Below, in pieces: positions 29,827 to 38,741 of a stretch of DNA of 64,000 bases. The notes under the pieces are model-generated. The model ran no database searches. It worked only from the letters and a program-made list of their open reading frames with translations, and had not been told where the DNA came from. Location: positions 1-64,000 of the forward strand of contig DAXETY010000023.1 of the NCBI GenBank assembly GCA_051155755.1. Reading direction: 5' to 3'. The DNA comes from DAXETY01 sp051155755 (lineage in GTDB: Bacteria > Desulfobacterota > Desulfobacteria > Desulfobacterales > SG8-13). A program made the position numbers and the translations under genes. The stretch's first letter is position 1; the number at the start of each line of letters is the position of its first letter.

Positions 29827-32040
29827 TCAGAACCCCAGCGCCGCACCCAGCTGAAACACGCCGACCGCCAGCAGAAACGCCAGCACGGTATTGAATGCCA
29901 TCGAGAAAAAACCCCACTTCCAGGAGCCGGTTTCCCGCGAAATACAGACCACGGCAACGAAGCAGGGTGAATAAAACATGACGAACAGAATCAGGCTCAG
30001 TGCGGTCAGGGGACGCCAGCCGGGGGTCTCGGTCAGCTGCATTGCCAGCGGGGTGCTTTGATCCGGTTCGAGCGCACCCATGGAGTAGGCCGTGCCCAGC
30101 GTGGAGACGACCACTTCCTTGGCGGCAAAGCCGCCCACCAGGGCGATGTTGGTGCGCCAGTCGAATCCGGCCCAGCGACTCAGGGGCTCGAGCAGCTTTC
30201 CGGTGCGGCCGGCCAGGGAGTGCTGCAGACGGGCTTCGGCCTCCTGGCGCTCGAGTGACTGCAGCCGCGCGTCCGAGGCTACGGCCGCCGGAACGCCCTG
30301 CTCCAGGGCGATCGTGTCCTGGTTCGCATCCAATGCTGCGACGTCGGCCGCAGCAATGGCCGCCTGCCGGCGGTCATCGAATTCTCGCTGCAGATCCGGC
30401 GGCAGGCCCGGAAAGGTCATCATGGCCCACAGCAGAATCGAAATGCCCAGGATAACCGTTCCGGCCTTGCGGATATACTGCCAGGTGCGCTCCCAGGTGT
30501 GGGTCAATACCCCGCGCACGGTGGGCATGCGATACGGCGGCAGCTCCATGACAAAGGGCGTGGGTGTGCCCTTGATAATCGTACTGCGCAGCAGGCGCGC
30601 CACCAGCAATGCTCCGCCCCAGGAAATCAGGGTGAGCACAAACATCATCAGCGCCTCCCGGCTGGAGAAAAACGCGGCCACCAGGAGCGCGAAGACCGGC
30701 AGCTTGGCACCGCAGTTCATAAATGGAATCGTTAGAATCGTGGCCAGACGCTCTTTGGGCGATTTCAGGGTGCGCGTGGCCATCACCCCGGGCACGGCAC
30801 ACCCGCCGGCGATTCCGCCGGATACGATATAGGCCATCACGGAGCTGCCGTGCAGGCCGAACCACTGGAACACGCGATCGAGCATGAAGGCCACCCGCGC
30901 CAGGTAGCCGGAATCCTCCAGAATCGCGATGGCGAAAAACATGAACAAAATCAGCGGCACAAACCCCAGCACCCCGCCGACGCCGTCGATCAGAGCCGAA
31001 ATCACAAGAGATTTCAGCGGCCCATCGGCCAGGTGAGCGTCCACCCGGGCGCTGAGCCAGGCAAACCCGTTTTCCAGCCATCCCACCGGCACGTCGCCGA
31101 AAGCGAATGTGAATTGATAGACCGCAAACAATACGGCCGCCATGATCAGGGGACCGGCAAAACGATGGGTCAGGACCCGATCGAGTCGATCGGAGAACAG
31201 CACCCGATCCGGTTTTCCGCTGTGGGCAATGACCCCCTGGTTGACAATCGAACGGATGAACCCGTAACGCTGGTCGGCGATCATGCTCTCCGGATCGGTC
31301 TGCAGGGTGGCTTCCAGGTGTTCGGCCACCGCGGCCACCGCCTGTTCCAGCTCCCGGGCGAGTTCCGGGTTGCAACTTCGACCGGCTTCCAGCATATGAC
31401 TGTCGCCTTCCATGTATTTCAGGGCGACCCAGCGCGGCAGGTAACAATCCATCAGAAATCCCGCGCTTTCGATTTTCTGCACCATCCGGAACAGGGCCCG
31501 GTCGATGTCGTGGCCATAGGAAATCTGCAGCACGCCGCTGGTTCGTTTCTTTTCAGCGAGCCGGGCGGCCGAAGCCATCAACGCCTCCTTGCCGCGCCCG
31601 GTGCGCGCAACGGTGGGCACCACCGGCACATCGAGCAGCGCGGAGAGCTTGTCCGCATCCACTGCAATGCCCCGCAGCTCGGCCGCATCCACCATGTTCA
31701 AGGCGATGCACATCGGGATGCCCATCTCCAGCAGCTGGATCGATAGATACAGGTTACGCTCCAGGTTGGATGCGTCCACGATGTCGATCACCACCGACGG
31801 TCTTTCATCGACCAGAAAATCCCGCGCGACGATCTCTTCCAGCGAGTAGGCGGTCAGCGAATAGGTGCCGGGCAGATCGACGATGGTGTAGCGTTGCTTC
31901 TCCCGGCTGTAAACCCCGACTTTTTTTTCCACCGTGACGCCGGGGTAATTTCCCACGTGCTGGCGGGAGCCGGTCAGGGCGTTGAAAAGAGTGGTTTTTC
32001 CCGAGTTGGGATTACCGGCCAATGCGATCATTGCTGCCAT
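29827..32040 (-). CDS. feoB: Ferrous iron transport protein B
   Basis: This 737-residue inner-membrane Fe(II) transporter has a cytoplasmic N-terminal G domain with GNPNSGKTTLF (P-loop), VDLPGTYSLTAYS (G3 and switch II) and NMVD (G4), then a helical GDI-like spacer. The C-terminal membrane domain contains two gate regions, with GGCAVPGVMATRTL and MNCGAKLPVFALL carrying the conserved cysteines. A C-terminal bundle of hydrophobic segments ends in LILFVMFYSPCFVAVVCI. The start ATG lies within the end of feoA (29-base overlap). Under the likely control of the palindrome at 32322, it supplies iron under anaerobic conditions. Confidence 0.96.
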   Translation of the reverse strand: MAAMIALAGNPNSGKTTLFNALTGSRQHVGNYPGVTVEKKVGVYSREKQRYTIVDLPGTYSLTAYSLEEIVARDFLVDERPSVVIDIVDASNLERNLYLSIQLLEMGIPMCIALNMVDAAELRGIAVDADKLSALLDVPVVPTVARTGRGKEALMASAARLAEKKRTSGVLQISYGHDIDRALFRMVQKIESAGFLMDCYLPRWVALKYMEGDSHMLEAGRSCNPELARELEQAVAAVAEHLEATLQTDPESMIADQRYGFIRSIVNQGVIAHSGKPDRVLFSDRLDRVLTHRFAGPLIMAAVLFAVYQFTFAFGDVPVGWLENGFAWLSARVDAHLADGPLKSLVISALIDGVGGVLGFVPLILFMFFAIAILEDSGYLARVAFMLDRVFQWFGLHGSSVMAYIVSGGIAGGCAVPGVMATRTLKSPKERLATILTIPFMNCGAKLPVFALLVAAFFSSREALMMFVLTLISWGGALLVARLLRSTIIKGTPTPFVMELPPYRMPTVRGVLTHTWERTWQYIRKAGTVILGISILLWAMMTFPGLPPDLQREFDDRRQAAIAAADVAALDANQDTIALEQGVPAAVASDARLQSLERQEAEARLQHSLAGRTGKLLEPLSRWAGFDWRTNIALVGGFAAKEVVVSTLGTAYSMGALEPDQSTPLAMQLTETPGWRPLTALSLILFVMFYSPCFVAVVCISRETGSWKWGFFSMAFNTVLAFLLAVGVFQLGAALGF

Positions 32041-32278
32041 GTAGGTCCTTTACCTCCACTTCGATAAAATCGGCTTCCTGGTTGCGCAGCGTCAGGGTAA
32101 AGCCCATTACCTGCAAGGCAACCGGATCGTAGAGCGGGGCACGTCCCTTGACCTGAATCGGGGTGCCGGGCACCAGGCCCATGTCCCGAATCCGCCGCCC
32201 CAGTTCTCCGCGGGCCTTCACCGCACAGATCACGCCCTTCTGATTCTCTTTCATCAAGCGCATGTTCATGCAAGCCAT
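32012..32278 (-). CDS. feoA: Ferrous iron transport protein A
   Basis: This 88-residue cytoplasmic SH3-like protein is required for FeoB activity. Conserved features are GRRIRDMGLVPGTPIQV and the C-terminal strand with DPVALQVMGFTLTLR, typical of FeoA and of the DtxR C-terminal domain. ATG 32278 is chosen over the longer open frame from 32335 because CGGAGGA lies just before it and because the upstream codons overlap the operator and -10 region. It overlaps feoB by 29 bases. Confidence 0.94.
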   Translation of the reverse strand: MACMNMRLMKENQKGVICAVKARGELGRRIRDMGLVPGTPIQVKGRAPLYDPVALQVMGFTLTLRNQEADFIEVEVKDLHGSNDRIGR

Positions 32279-32321
32279 CTGGGTCCTCCGTTTTCCGCAG
32301 GCTGTGGTGGCCGGCGAGGTT

Positions 32322-32352
32322 GTTTGGTATACCAAACTTTATTACAAGTCAA
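32322..32352 (-). promoter_or_regulatory. feo promoter with perfect metalloregulator palindrome
   Basis: GTTTGGTATACCAAAC (32322-32337) is a perfect 16-bp palindrome in the gap between feoA and the divergent DtxR-type gene. On the - strand TTGACT (32352-32347) and TATACC (32331-32326) can serve as -35 and -10 with a 15-base spacer, the -10 lying inside the palindrome. Binding of an iron-loaded DtxR-type repressor here would shut off feoAB. The palindrome may also control the regulator gene. Confidence 0.7.
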
Positions 32353-32459
32353 CAACATTCATTGTCTGCCCAAAATAAATTTGCAATTCCCCGATTTCAA
32401 TGGCATGGTTTGATCGACTCACCAAGATGGAGGAGATCTTTTTCCCAGAAGGAAGCCCG

Positions 32460-32993
32460 ATGAAGCGAAAAGACGCAAAACTGTCCGAAAGCATGGAAGA
32501 CTATCTGGAGACCATCCTGTCTCTGGAACAGGAACACAAAGTCGCCCGGGCCAAGGACATTGCCGACAGGATGGGGGTGCTACGGGGCACGGTCACCGGT
32601 GCGCTGAAATCGCTGGCCGAAAAAGGGTTGATCAACTACGAGCCTTACAGCTTCATCACGCTGACGCCCAAAGGACGTGCCATCGGACGCGAAGTGACCC
32701 GCCGCCACGGCATCATCCGGAATTTCCTGGAACAGGTGCTCGACCTGGATGCCGGCAGCGCCGAACAAAACGCCTGTCGTATGGAGCACGCCATGGACCG
32801 GGCCGCGATCGATCGGCTGGTGCGGTTTATCGAATACATCCAATACTGCCCCCGAACCGGCGGGGACTGGGTGGCGGGCTTTACCGACTATTACTCCCGC
32901 AGCAACCACGACCGCAATGACTGCCGTGAATGCATCGATGCCTGCATGGACCGATTCCGGCAGAAGACCTCCCGAAAAGATTCAGACGCTTAG
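32460..32993 (+). CDS. DtxR/MntR-family iron-dependent transcriptional regulator
   Basis: This 177-residue protein has an N-terminal winged helix (SMEDYLETILSLEQEHKVARAKDIADRMGV, recognition helix LRGTVTGALKSLAEKG) followed by the metal-binding dimerisation domain. The C-x2-E-H motif CRMEHAMD (Cys106, Glu109, His110) and Met12 correspond to the primary site of iron-type DtxR rather than manganese-type MntR; His83 fits the ancillary site. A Cys-rich tail (YCPRTGGDW, CRECIDACMD) is unusual and may add metal or redox sensing. ATG 32460 follows GGAAG; the upstream extension to 32400 has no family match. It is divergent from feoAB, with its probable operator in between. Confidence 0.92.
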   Translation: MKRKDAKLSESMEDYLETILSLEQEHKVARAKDIADRMGVLRGTVTGALKSLAEKGLINYEPYSFITLTPKGRAIGREVTRRHGIIRNFLEQVLDLDAGSAEQNACRMEHAMDRAAIDRLVRFIEYIQYCPRTGGDWVAGFTDYYSRSNHDRNDCRECIDACMDRFRQKTSRKDSDA

Positions 32994-33156
32994 GCAAGGA
33001 TTGCTGCAAACCGATATTTCGAACTTCCCCCTTTCACGCTGGCATTTTCGGCATTACTATCATTTGTTATCCGGGCATGGCCGCTTTTTGCTTTCCCGTC
33101 TCGTCGCAATGATGCCGGCCTTATTATCCAACCCATGAGGACAAGGAGGACAGACA

Positions 33157-33873
33157 ATGAAAACATTTTTTGTAGCAGTGACGGTCCTGGCTGCGGCCCT
33201 GGTCTTGGGTGCCTGTGCGACCACGGGTCCGACCCCGGAAGAAATGAAGCAAATTCGCAGCGACATCAGCGGTGCATTCAATGTTGCCGAATTCGACCAG
33301 GTCGCAGCGATCCAGTACACTTTCAACGCCCAGCTGCCGCAAGCCCGCGTGCAGCGGTCCTGGACCTGGTGGCCGGCTGAAAACCGGGTGGTTTATTTCG
33401 ACGGCACCCGCACCACGGAATACAACCGGAACGTGGCCGCCGGTCTGATGACGAAAGAAATTAAGGAAATCGACGCCATGTTCATCAACGATCAATACTG
33501 GCTGCTGTTTCCCTTCCGCGTCGTCTGGGACACCGTCGCCACGGTTCAGGAAATGGACCCGAAGGCCTCCGTTCCCATCGGCCGGGGCTGGGCCCGATGG
33601 GTGCGGGTCTCTTACCCGCCCAGAGGCGGCTACACCCCCGGTGATGTGTACGATCTTTATCTGGGGCCCAACCATCGCATCATCCAGTGGGTGTACCACA
33701 GGGGCGGCACACCGGAACCGACCCGCATGAGCACCTGGGAAGCTTACCGCAAGTTCGGGCCGATCATCCTGTCGCTGGACCGCAATGGGCCGGAAGGCAG
33801 CAACTTCCGGGTCTGGTTTACCGATGTGGTGGTCACCACCACCGCCGGAGACAAATTTGCGGCCGGATTCTAA
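33157..33873 (+). CDS. Lipoprotein of unknown function
   Basis: This 238-residue protein has a classical lipoprotein signal: a basic start, hydrophobic TFFVAVTVLAAALVLGAC, with Cys20 as the acylated residue. The mature part is rich in aromatics (RSWTWWPAENRVVYF, DQYWLLFPFRVVWD) and strands, and looks like a compact beta-rich periplasmic domain similar in flavour to lipid- or lipoprotein-binding folds; I cannot name the family with confidence. An AAGGAGG site precedes the ATG. It stands alone between the DtxR-type and SulP genes. Confidence 0.75.
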   Translation: MKTFFVAVTVLAAALVLGACATTGPTPEEMKQIRSDISGAFNVAEFDQVAAIQYTFNAQLPQARVQRSWTWWPAENRVVYFDGTRTTEYNRNVAAGLMTKEIKEIDAMFINDQYWLLFPFRVVWDTVATVQEMDPKASVPIGRGWARWVRVSYPPRGGYTPGDVYDLYLGPNHRIIQWVYHRGGTPEPTRMSTWEAYRKFGPIILSLDRNGPEGSNFRVWFTDVVVTTTAGDKFAAGF

Positions 33874-34034
33874 CCACTGCTCCGAACGGTTTGATTCCGA
33901 CTGCAGGTGCAAACACTGCGAAGAACCCAGTTGCCGGGAAAGGAGCAATGCGATAGAAAAATAACGATCCCGAGCACGTCCGCATTGATGAAATCGCCCG
34001 GATCGGTCGGCAACCCGCTCTTCAGGAGCCCATC

Positions 34035-35915
34035 GTGCACGTACACCTGGAAGACTTCGTTCCTTTCGTGAGCTGGTTTCGCAGCTACGGGAGGTCCTAC
34101 ATCCGGGCGGACCTGTTCGCCGGGCTCACCGTGGCGGTTGTGGCCGTGCCGCAGTCGATGGCCTACGCGATGATCGCAGGGCTGCCGGTACAGTACGGCT
34201 TGTATGCCTCCATCGTGCCCACCATCGTCGGCTGCCTGTGGGGCAGCTCGGCCCACCTGATCACCGGCCCCACCACTGCGGTGTCCCTGGTGGTCTTCAG
34301 TTCGCTGGGCGGACTGGCCGAGCCGGGCAGTGGCATGTACCTGGAGCTGGCCTTTTTCACGGCACTGCTGGTGGGCGTCATTCAAATCTCGATGGGCATG
34401 GCCCGGCTGGGGGCCCTGCTGAACTTCGTGTCGCACTCGGTATTGCTGGGCTTTACCGCCGGGGCCGCCGTTCTGATCGCGTTCAAGCAGCTGCCCGGCC
34501 TGCTGGGCATCCGCATCGAAAAAAGCAGCATCTTCTTTCAGTCCCTGTACCGCATATTTGAACAATTGCACCAGTTTCACCTCATCACCCTGCTGCTGGG
34601 ACTTTTGACCGTGGCGGTGATCCTGGTGTTCAAGCGCTGGCGCCCCAACTGGCCCGGCACCCTGTTCGCCATGGTCGCGGTGGGTGGCATCACGGCGATC
34701 TTCGACCTGGAAGAACGCGGTGTGGCCGTGGTGGGCGCCATTCCCCAGAGCCTGCCCCCGTTTCACGTGCCGGATGCATCGGTACTGGCCCAAACCGGGC
34801 AGCTGGCAGCCGGTGCCCTGGCCATTGCGATCCTGGGCCTGGTGGAGGCGGTCTCCATTGCCAAGGCCATCGCCGACCGGACCCGGCAGCGCTTGAACAT
34901 CAATCGTGAATTCGTCGGGCAGGGTCTGGCCAACGTGGCGGCGGCGTTTTTCAGCGGCTATGCCGGCAGTGGGTCGTTCACCCGCTCGGCCGTCAATTTC
35001 CGTTCCGGGGGCCGAACTCCGATAAGCGGCCTTGTTTCCGGGGTGGCGGTGGCCGTCACGCTGCTGCTGGCCGCTCCGCTGGCGGCCGTACTGCCGCTTT
35101 CCGCTCTGGCGGGCGTGCTGATCGTGGTCGCCTACGACATGGTGCGCAAGGCCGATATTGTCCGCACCGTGCGGGCCACCCGCAGCGACGCCGCCGTGCT
35201 GGTCATCACCTTTCTGTCCACCCTGCTGCTGAACATCGAATTTGCCATTTACGTGGGCGTGCTGCTTTCCATCGGCCTGCATCTGGCCAACACCTCTCAT
35301 CCGCGCATCTACTCGGTGATACCTGATTTGAAGAGCGGTAAAATGGTGGGCTCCGCTCACGGGGAAACCTGCTGCCAGATGGACATCGTTCAGATCGAAG
35401 GTTCGGTGTTTTTCGGCTCGGCCACTTTTGTGCTGGAAGACCTCCAGCGGCGCCTGCGCAATCATCCGCACACCGCCAACCTGCTGATTCGCATGCACCA
35501 GGTCAACACGCTGGATGCCAGCGGCGTGCATGTGCTGGAAATGCTGCTGGAGGAGATTCGACACCGCGGCGGCGGGCTGTATTTTTCCGGCGTGAATCAC
35601 CAGGTCTTCGAAGTGATCAAAAACGCAGGGCTTTTGACGGAAATCGGCGCCGCGCACGTGCGCAGCACCACCGGCACCGCGATTCGCCAGGCCATGCGGG
35701 AAAATTTCTGCCCGGCCGTGTGTGCCGCCTGTGCCTTCGACGTGTTCGTGGAATGCCCCGAGTTGAAACAGGGCAACTGGGAGATCTTCGGCCAGGGCAC
35801 TCAACCGCGGGTCTGCGTGCTGCCTTCCATGCCGGCCCCGCCCGGTCAACAGGGAGGGACGGCCAACGCGCCCGATGCAGACACCGAAAACTCGAATCGA
35901 AAGAAAATTACATGA
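34035..35915 (+). CDS. SulP-family anion transporter with STAS domain
   Basis: This 626-residue protein starts with the SulP signature (ADLFAGLTVAVVAVPQSMAYAMIAGLPVQYGLYAS), then about 12 membrane segments. The middle has FFSGYAGSGSFTRSAVNFRSGGRTP, the conserved anion-site region. A C-terminal STAS domain (about residues 450-560; IVQIEGSVFFGSATFVLEDL, VNTLDASGVHVLEML) follows, then a Cys-containing tail. Members carry sulfate, bicarbonate, chloride or dicarboxylates; sulfate is plausible for a sulfate reducer but not provable. GTG 34035 has AGGAG upstream. Its stop overlaps the next ATG by four bases (ATGA), coupling it to the Usp gene. Confidence 0.9.
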   Translation: MHVHLEDFVPFVSWFRSYGRSYIRADLFAGLTVAVVAVPQSMAYAMIAGLPVQYGLYASIVPTIVGCLWGSSAHLITGPTTAVSLVVFSSLGGLAEPGSGMYLELAFFTALLVGVIQISMGMARLGALLNFVSHSVLLGFTAGAAVLIAFKQLPGLLGIRIEKSSIFFQSLYRIFEQLHQFHLITLLLGLLTVAVILVFKRWRPNWPGTLFAMVAVGGITAIFDLEERGVAVVGAIPQSLPPFHVPDASVLAQTGQLAAGALAIAILGLVEAVSIAKAIADRTRQRLNINREFVGQGLANVAAAFFSGYAGSGSFTRSAVNFRSGGRTPISGLVSGVAVAVTLLLAAPLAAVLPLSALAGVLIVVAYDMVRKADIVRTVRATRSDAAVLVITFLSTLLLNIEFAIYVGVLLSIGLHLANTSHPRIYSVIPDLKSGKMVGSAHGETCCQMDIVQIEGSVFFGSATFVLEDLQRRLRNHPHTANLLIRMHQVNTLDASGVHVLEMLLEEIRHRGGGLYFSGVNHQVFEVIKNAGLLTEIGAAHVRSTTGTAIRQAMRENFCPAVCAACAFDVFVECPELKQGNWEIFGQGTQPRVCVLPSMPAPPGQQGGTANAPDADTENSNRKKIT

Positions 35916-36853
35916 AACTGCTCGCCTACACCGACGGCAGTGACGCTTCGATCAAAGCCGTTCATTTCGCCGCCGAGCTGATGCACCGCCTGTCCGGCGA
36001 AATGGCCGTGATTACCGTGCGCTCCGGTACGCATGCCACGGAAACACCGCCGCCGGTGGGCATCGAAACGCCGCTGCAACACCGGCAGGAGCTCGGCCCG
36101 GGTCTGCAACGGCTCATAAGCACCGCCGAGCGGATGATCGGCACCGGGTCACTGGCGCCGCAGCCCGCCGTTGCCATCCGGGACATGGCCCACGGGTATC
36201 TGTTCGTCTGCCGGACGCCGTCCGGCGAGCGGATTCCGTTCTACGAGTGCTTCGGGCACTTCATCGAAGCCCTCAACCAGGAAATCGACCGCCACGGGCA
36301 CAACCTGCTGCTGATTGCGCCGCCGCGACGCAGCAGCCTGCGGCGCCTGGTGGTCGGCGACACCACCCGCAAACTGGCTTTAGACCTGCACAGTTCGGTT
36401 CTGGTGGTCCGGGGCGGTGGGCCCGACAGCCGTTTTGTGGTGTGTGCCGATGGTTCGCCTTCCGCCCGCCGCCAGTTTCCGATGCTTCGTCACCTGCTGC
36501 GGGCCATCCGGCGCCCCCTGGAGCTGGTGTGGGTGAGAAAACCGGAGACCAGCCCGGAGGAGGCGCAAACCGCCGAAGCATGTCTCCACCACGCCGTAAA
36601 CTGGCTGGAGACCTGTGACAAAAGCAGCACCGTTCATCGATTGGAGGGAACCGGCGTGGCCGAGAAAATCCTGGAGGTCGCCGGAAGCGATTCGGTGATC
36701 ACGATGGGCGCCAGTCTGCGCCACGATGTCTACCGCCGCATGCGCGGCAGCTTGCCGATGGAAGTGCTGGCGCGGACCGAATCGAGCCTGTTGCTGGTGA
36801 AGCTGCCGCCGGAGGCCGACGAGGATTTTTTCAAGGATCCGTTTACCTGCTGA
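35912..36853 (+). CDS. Tandem universal stress protein-like protein
   Basis: This 313-residue protein has two UspA-like halves. The first begins MKLLAYTDGSDASIKAVHFA with the typical DGS loop; after a lengthened central region, RRSSLRRLVVGDTTRKLALDLHSSVLVVR forms the end of the first unit. The second unit begins FVVCADGSPSARRQF and ends DVYRRMRGSLPMEVLARTESSLLLVK. The terminal motifs only partly resemble the ATP-binding G-x2-G-x9-G(S/T). It is translationally coupled to the SulP transporter, a pairing in which Usp domains are often thought to regulate the carrier. The frame is open further upstream, inside sulP, but ATG 35912 fits the family start. Confidence 0.82.
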   Translation: MKLLAYTDGSDASIKAVHFAAELMHRLSGEMAVITVRSGTHATETPPPVGIETPLQHRQELGPGLQRLISTAERMIGTGSLAPQPAVAIRDMAHGYLFVCRTPSGERIPFYECFGHFIEALNQEIDRHGHNLLLIAPPRRSSLRRLVVGDTTRKLALDLHSSVLVVRGGGPDSRFVVCADGSPSARRQFPMLRHLLRAIRRPLELVWVRKPETSPEEAQTAEACLHHAVNWLETCDKSSTVHRLEGTGVAEKILEVAGSDSVITMGASLRHDVYRRMRGSLPMEVLARTESSLLLVKLPPEADEDFFKDPFTC

Positions 36854-36865
36854 TGCGCTGCAGGC

Positions 36866-37876
36866 CTAGCCGGCGGGCGGCACCGGCACGCCGCGGCGAT
36901 TCACCCGAATGTCGTACTGCTGCAATTTGTGCCGCAGCGTGCGGGGGCGGATGTTGAGCAGACGGGCGGCTTTTTCCCGGTCGCCTCGGGTGCGGTAAAG
37001 CACATCCAGAATGGCGCCGGTTTCGGCCGCCCGGCGCACGTCGCGCAGGTCCATGCCCTCGCGCGGCTGCTGGAAATGCCACAAAAAATCCGAAGGCAGG
37101 TCGTCCGGCGCGATACAGGTTTCACTGTTGACGATAAACACCCGCTCCAGAAGGTTTTTCAATTCGCGCACATTGCCGGGCCAGTCGTACCGCACCAGGA
37201 TGTCGAGCACATCGGCGGTCAGTTCGGGTTTGGGTTTTTTGTACTTGGCCACCAGCTGGTTCAGGAAATGGTCCACCAGGGCCGGAATCGCATCCCGGCG
37301 CTCCCGCAGCGGCGGCAGCTGGATGGGAACCACCTGAAGGCGGTAAAACAGATCTTCCCGAAAACGCCCCTGGTCGATGCGGGTCTTCAAATCCTTGTTG
37401 GTGGCCGAAATCACCCGAACATCCACCTCGATCCAGTCATTGCCGCCGATCCGCATAAAGCGAAAGTCTTCCAGAACCCGCAGAAAATCCACCTGGTTGT
37501 CGAAGGGAATTTCGGAAATCTCGTCCAGAAAGATCGTACCGCCGTGGGCCTGTTCGAAGCAGCCCGGTTTCTGTGAAACCGCACCGGTAAAGGCGCCTTT
37601 TTCGTGCCCGAAGAGTTTGTCTTCGAAGATCAGTCCCGAGAGCACCCCGCAGTTGACCGGCACAAAGGCGTTCTGCGAGCGGGCGCTCTGCAGATGCAGT
37701 ATTTTGGCCAGCAGTTCCTTGCCGGTGCCGCTTTCCCCCTGAATCAGAACGTTGACGTCATAGCCGGCCACCTGTTTGACGGTGGCCATGATGTTGTGCA
37801 TGGATTCGCAGCCCAGGATAAAGGCCTCCATGGCCGAACCCGGCGGGAAGTTCATACCCGAAGCGCGCAGTTTCAT
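36866..37876 (-). CDS. Stand-alone sigma-54 activator (AAA+ and Fis HTH, no sensor domain)
   Basis: This 336-residue enhancer-binding protein starts almost directly with the AAA+ domain: Walker A GESGTGKELLA, GHEKGAFTGAVSQ (the sigma-54-contacting GAFTGA loop), Walker B GGTIFLDEIS, sensor I region VRVISATNKDL and the R-finger FREDLFYRLQVVPI. A C-terminal Fis-type helix-turn-helix follows (DREKAARLLNIRPRTLRHKLQQYDI). It lacks a receiver, PAS or GAF domain, so it is likely controlled by its level, a partner protein or a PspF-like inhibitor. It is divergent from the CBS/SLC13 block, whose sigma-54 promoter lies 206 bases from its start codon. Confidence 0.92.
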   Translation of the reverse strand: MKLRASGMNFPPGSAMEAFILGCESMHNIMATVKQVAGYDVNVLIQGESGTGKELLAKILHLQSARSQNAFVPVNCGVLSGLIFEDKLFGHEKGAFTGAVSQKPGCFEQAHGGTIFLDEISEIPFDNQVDFLRVLEDFRFMRIGGNDWIEVDVRVISATNKDLKTRIDQGRFREDLFYRLQVVPIQLPPLRERRDAIPALVDHFLNQLVAKYKKPKPELTADVLDILVRYDWPGNVRELKNLLERVFIVNSETCIAPDDLPSDFLWHFQQPREGMDLRDVRRAAETGAILDVLYRTRGDREKAARLLNIRPRTLRHKLQQYDIRVNRRGVPVPPAG

Positions 37877-37948
37877 ATCGTCGAACCTTCCATTTTTGAC
37901 GGTAAAGATCGTCCTTAAAACGAAACGGTTCGACAGTCAACCGCTGCA

Positions 37949-37966
37949 GCGGCAAATTTTTGCCGC
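37949..37966. promoter_or_regulatory. Probable enhancer site for the adjacent sigma-54 activator
   Basis: GCGGCAAA-TT-TTTGCCGC is a perfect inverted repeat with 8-bp arms. Its right end lies 115 bases before the -24/-12 promoter at 38082, the distance expected of an upstream activator sequence. A further TTTGCCG half-site follows at about 37979. The neighbouring activator gene makes it the likely binder; there is no experimental evidence. Confidence 0.5.
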
Positions 37967-38081
37967 ACATGGAAAATATTTGCCGAAATTAAACCGAAAC
38001 CGCATTTGAACCGTACGCACTCATCCCGGCTGCAGCCCGTCAATGCCCGCTTGCGGCCGGTGCTAACCAAAATCAAATATT

Positions 38082-38097
38082 TGGCACGCCTGTTGCG
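38082..38097 (+). promoter_or_regulatory. Sigma-54 (-24/-12) promoter of the CBS/SLC13 block
   Basis: TGGCACG-CCTG-TTGCG matches the consensus TGGCACG-N4-TTGC exactly, with ten bases between the GG (38083-38084) and GC (38095-38096). Transcription should start near 38108. This places the open frame's first possible start (38006) outside the transcript and supports ATG 38165. Confidence 0.85.
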
Positions 38098-38164
38098 ATC
38101 TACTCTACCTTTTGCTCACGACATCGAGCGTTTCAAACGCCGAAAAGCCGGGAAACAAGCCCTT

Positions 38165-38665
38165 ATGCCGCTCGAAAGACGCGTCCACGACTTGATGCAT
38201 CCCATCGAACGCTACGGCCAGGTCCGCGAGGAGGATCGGCTGCAGGAGGCCATCCGGGGCCTGCAGCCGCCGCTCTGCATCGAGGGACCGGTATGCCTGA
38301 TTGTGGTGGGCGAAACCCCCGCCGGCGACCGGGTCATCACCGGCTTTCTCACGCCGGCCAATCTGGTGTTCGGCATGGCCGACCACTTCCTGAAAGGGGC
38401 CGAAACCATCGGGCCGATCTTCTGGGAAGGCCAGCTGGAAGAAGAATGCCGAAGGGCCATGCGCAAGCCCATCCGGGAGATCATGACGCCGATCCGGGCC
38501 AGCATTCGCGACGATGAAATGCTGATGGAAGCCATCTTTTTGCTGCACCGCCACCAGGTGGACTTCCTGCCGGTGGTCCGGGAGCAGGAAGTCATTGGGC
38601 TGATTCATTTGAAAGACATTCTGCTGGCCATCACCCGGATCGGCCTCAAACCGCAGAAAAATTGA
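38165..38665 (+). CDS. CBS-domain protein, first gene of a sigma-54-driven block
   Basis: This 166-residue protein has two CBS repeats: the first around RVHDLMHPIERYGQVREEDRL, the second around REIMTPIRASIRDDEMLMEAI ending in DFLPVVREQEVIGLIHLKDIL. CBS pairs bind adenine nucleotides and report cell energy state. The linker contains the PIFWEGQLEE segment shared with the third CBS protein of this block, so the genes are paralogues. The start is set by the sigma-54 promoter at 38082, which lies inside the longer open frame from 38006. It is followed after 76 bases by another CBS gene and the SLC13 transporter gene. Confidence 0.85.
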   Translation: MPLERRVHDLMHPIERYGQVREEDRLQEAIRGLQPPLCIEGPVCLIVVGETPAGDRVITGFLTPANLVFGMADHFLKGAETIGPIFWEGQLEEECRRAMRKPIREIMTPIRASIRDDEMLMEAIFLLHRHQVDFLPVVREQEVIGLIHLKDILLAITRIGLKPQKN

Positions 38666-38741
38666 AATCACACCGGCAAAACGGTGCACGGGAAATTCCC
38701 GACCGTCGACCCGGTTACCCCTAAAATGAAGGAGAATCGCA

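Noticed and set aside
33870..35849. 659-codon - strand frame rich in His, Gln and Gly opposite sulP
   Set aside because: Antisense of a well-defined transporter gene; no conserved motif.
38006..38164. N-terminal extension of the first CBS protein
   Set aside because: The sigma-54 promoter at 38082-38097 lies inside it, so it cannot be part of that transcript, and it has no CBS similarity.
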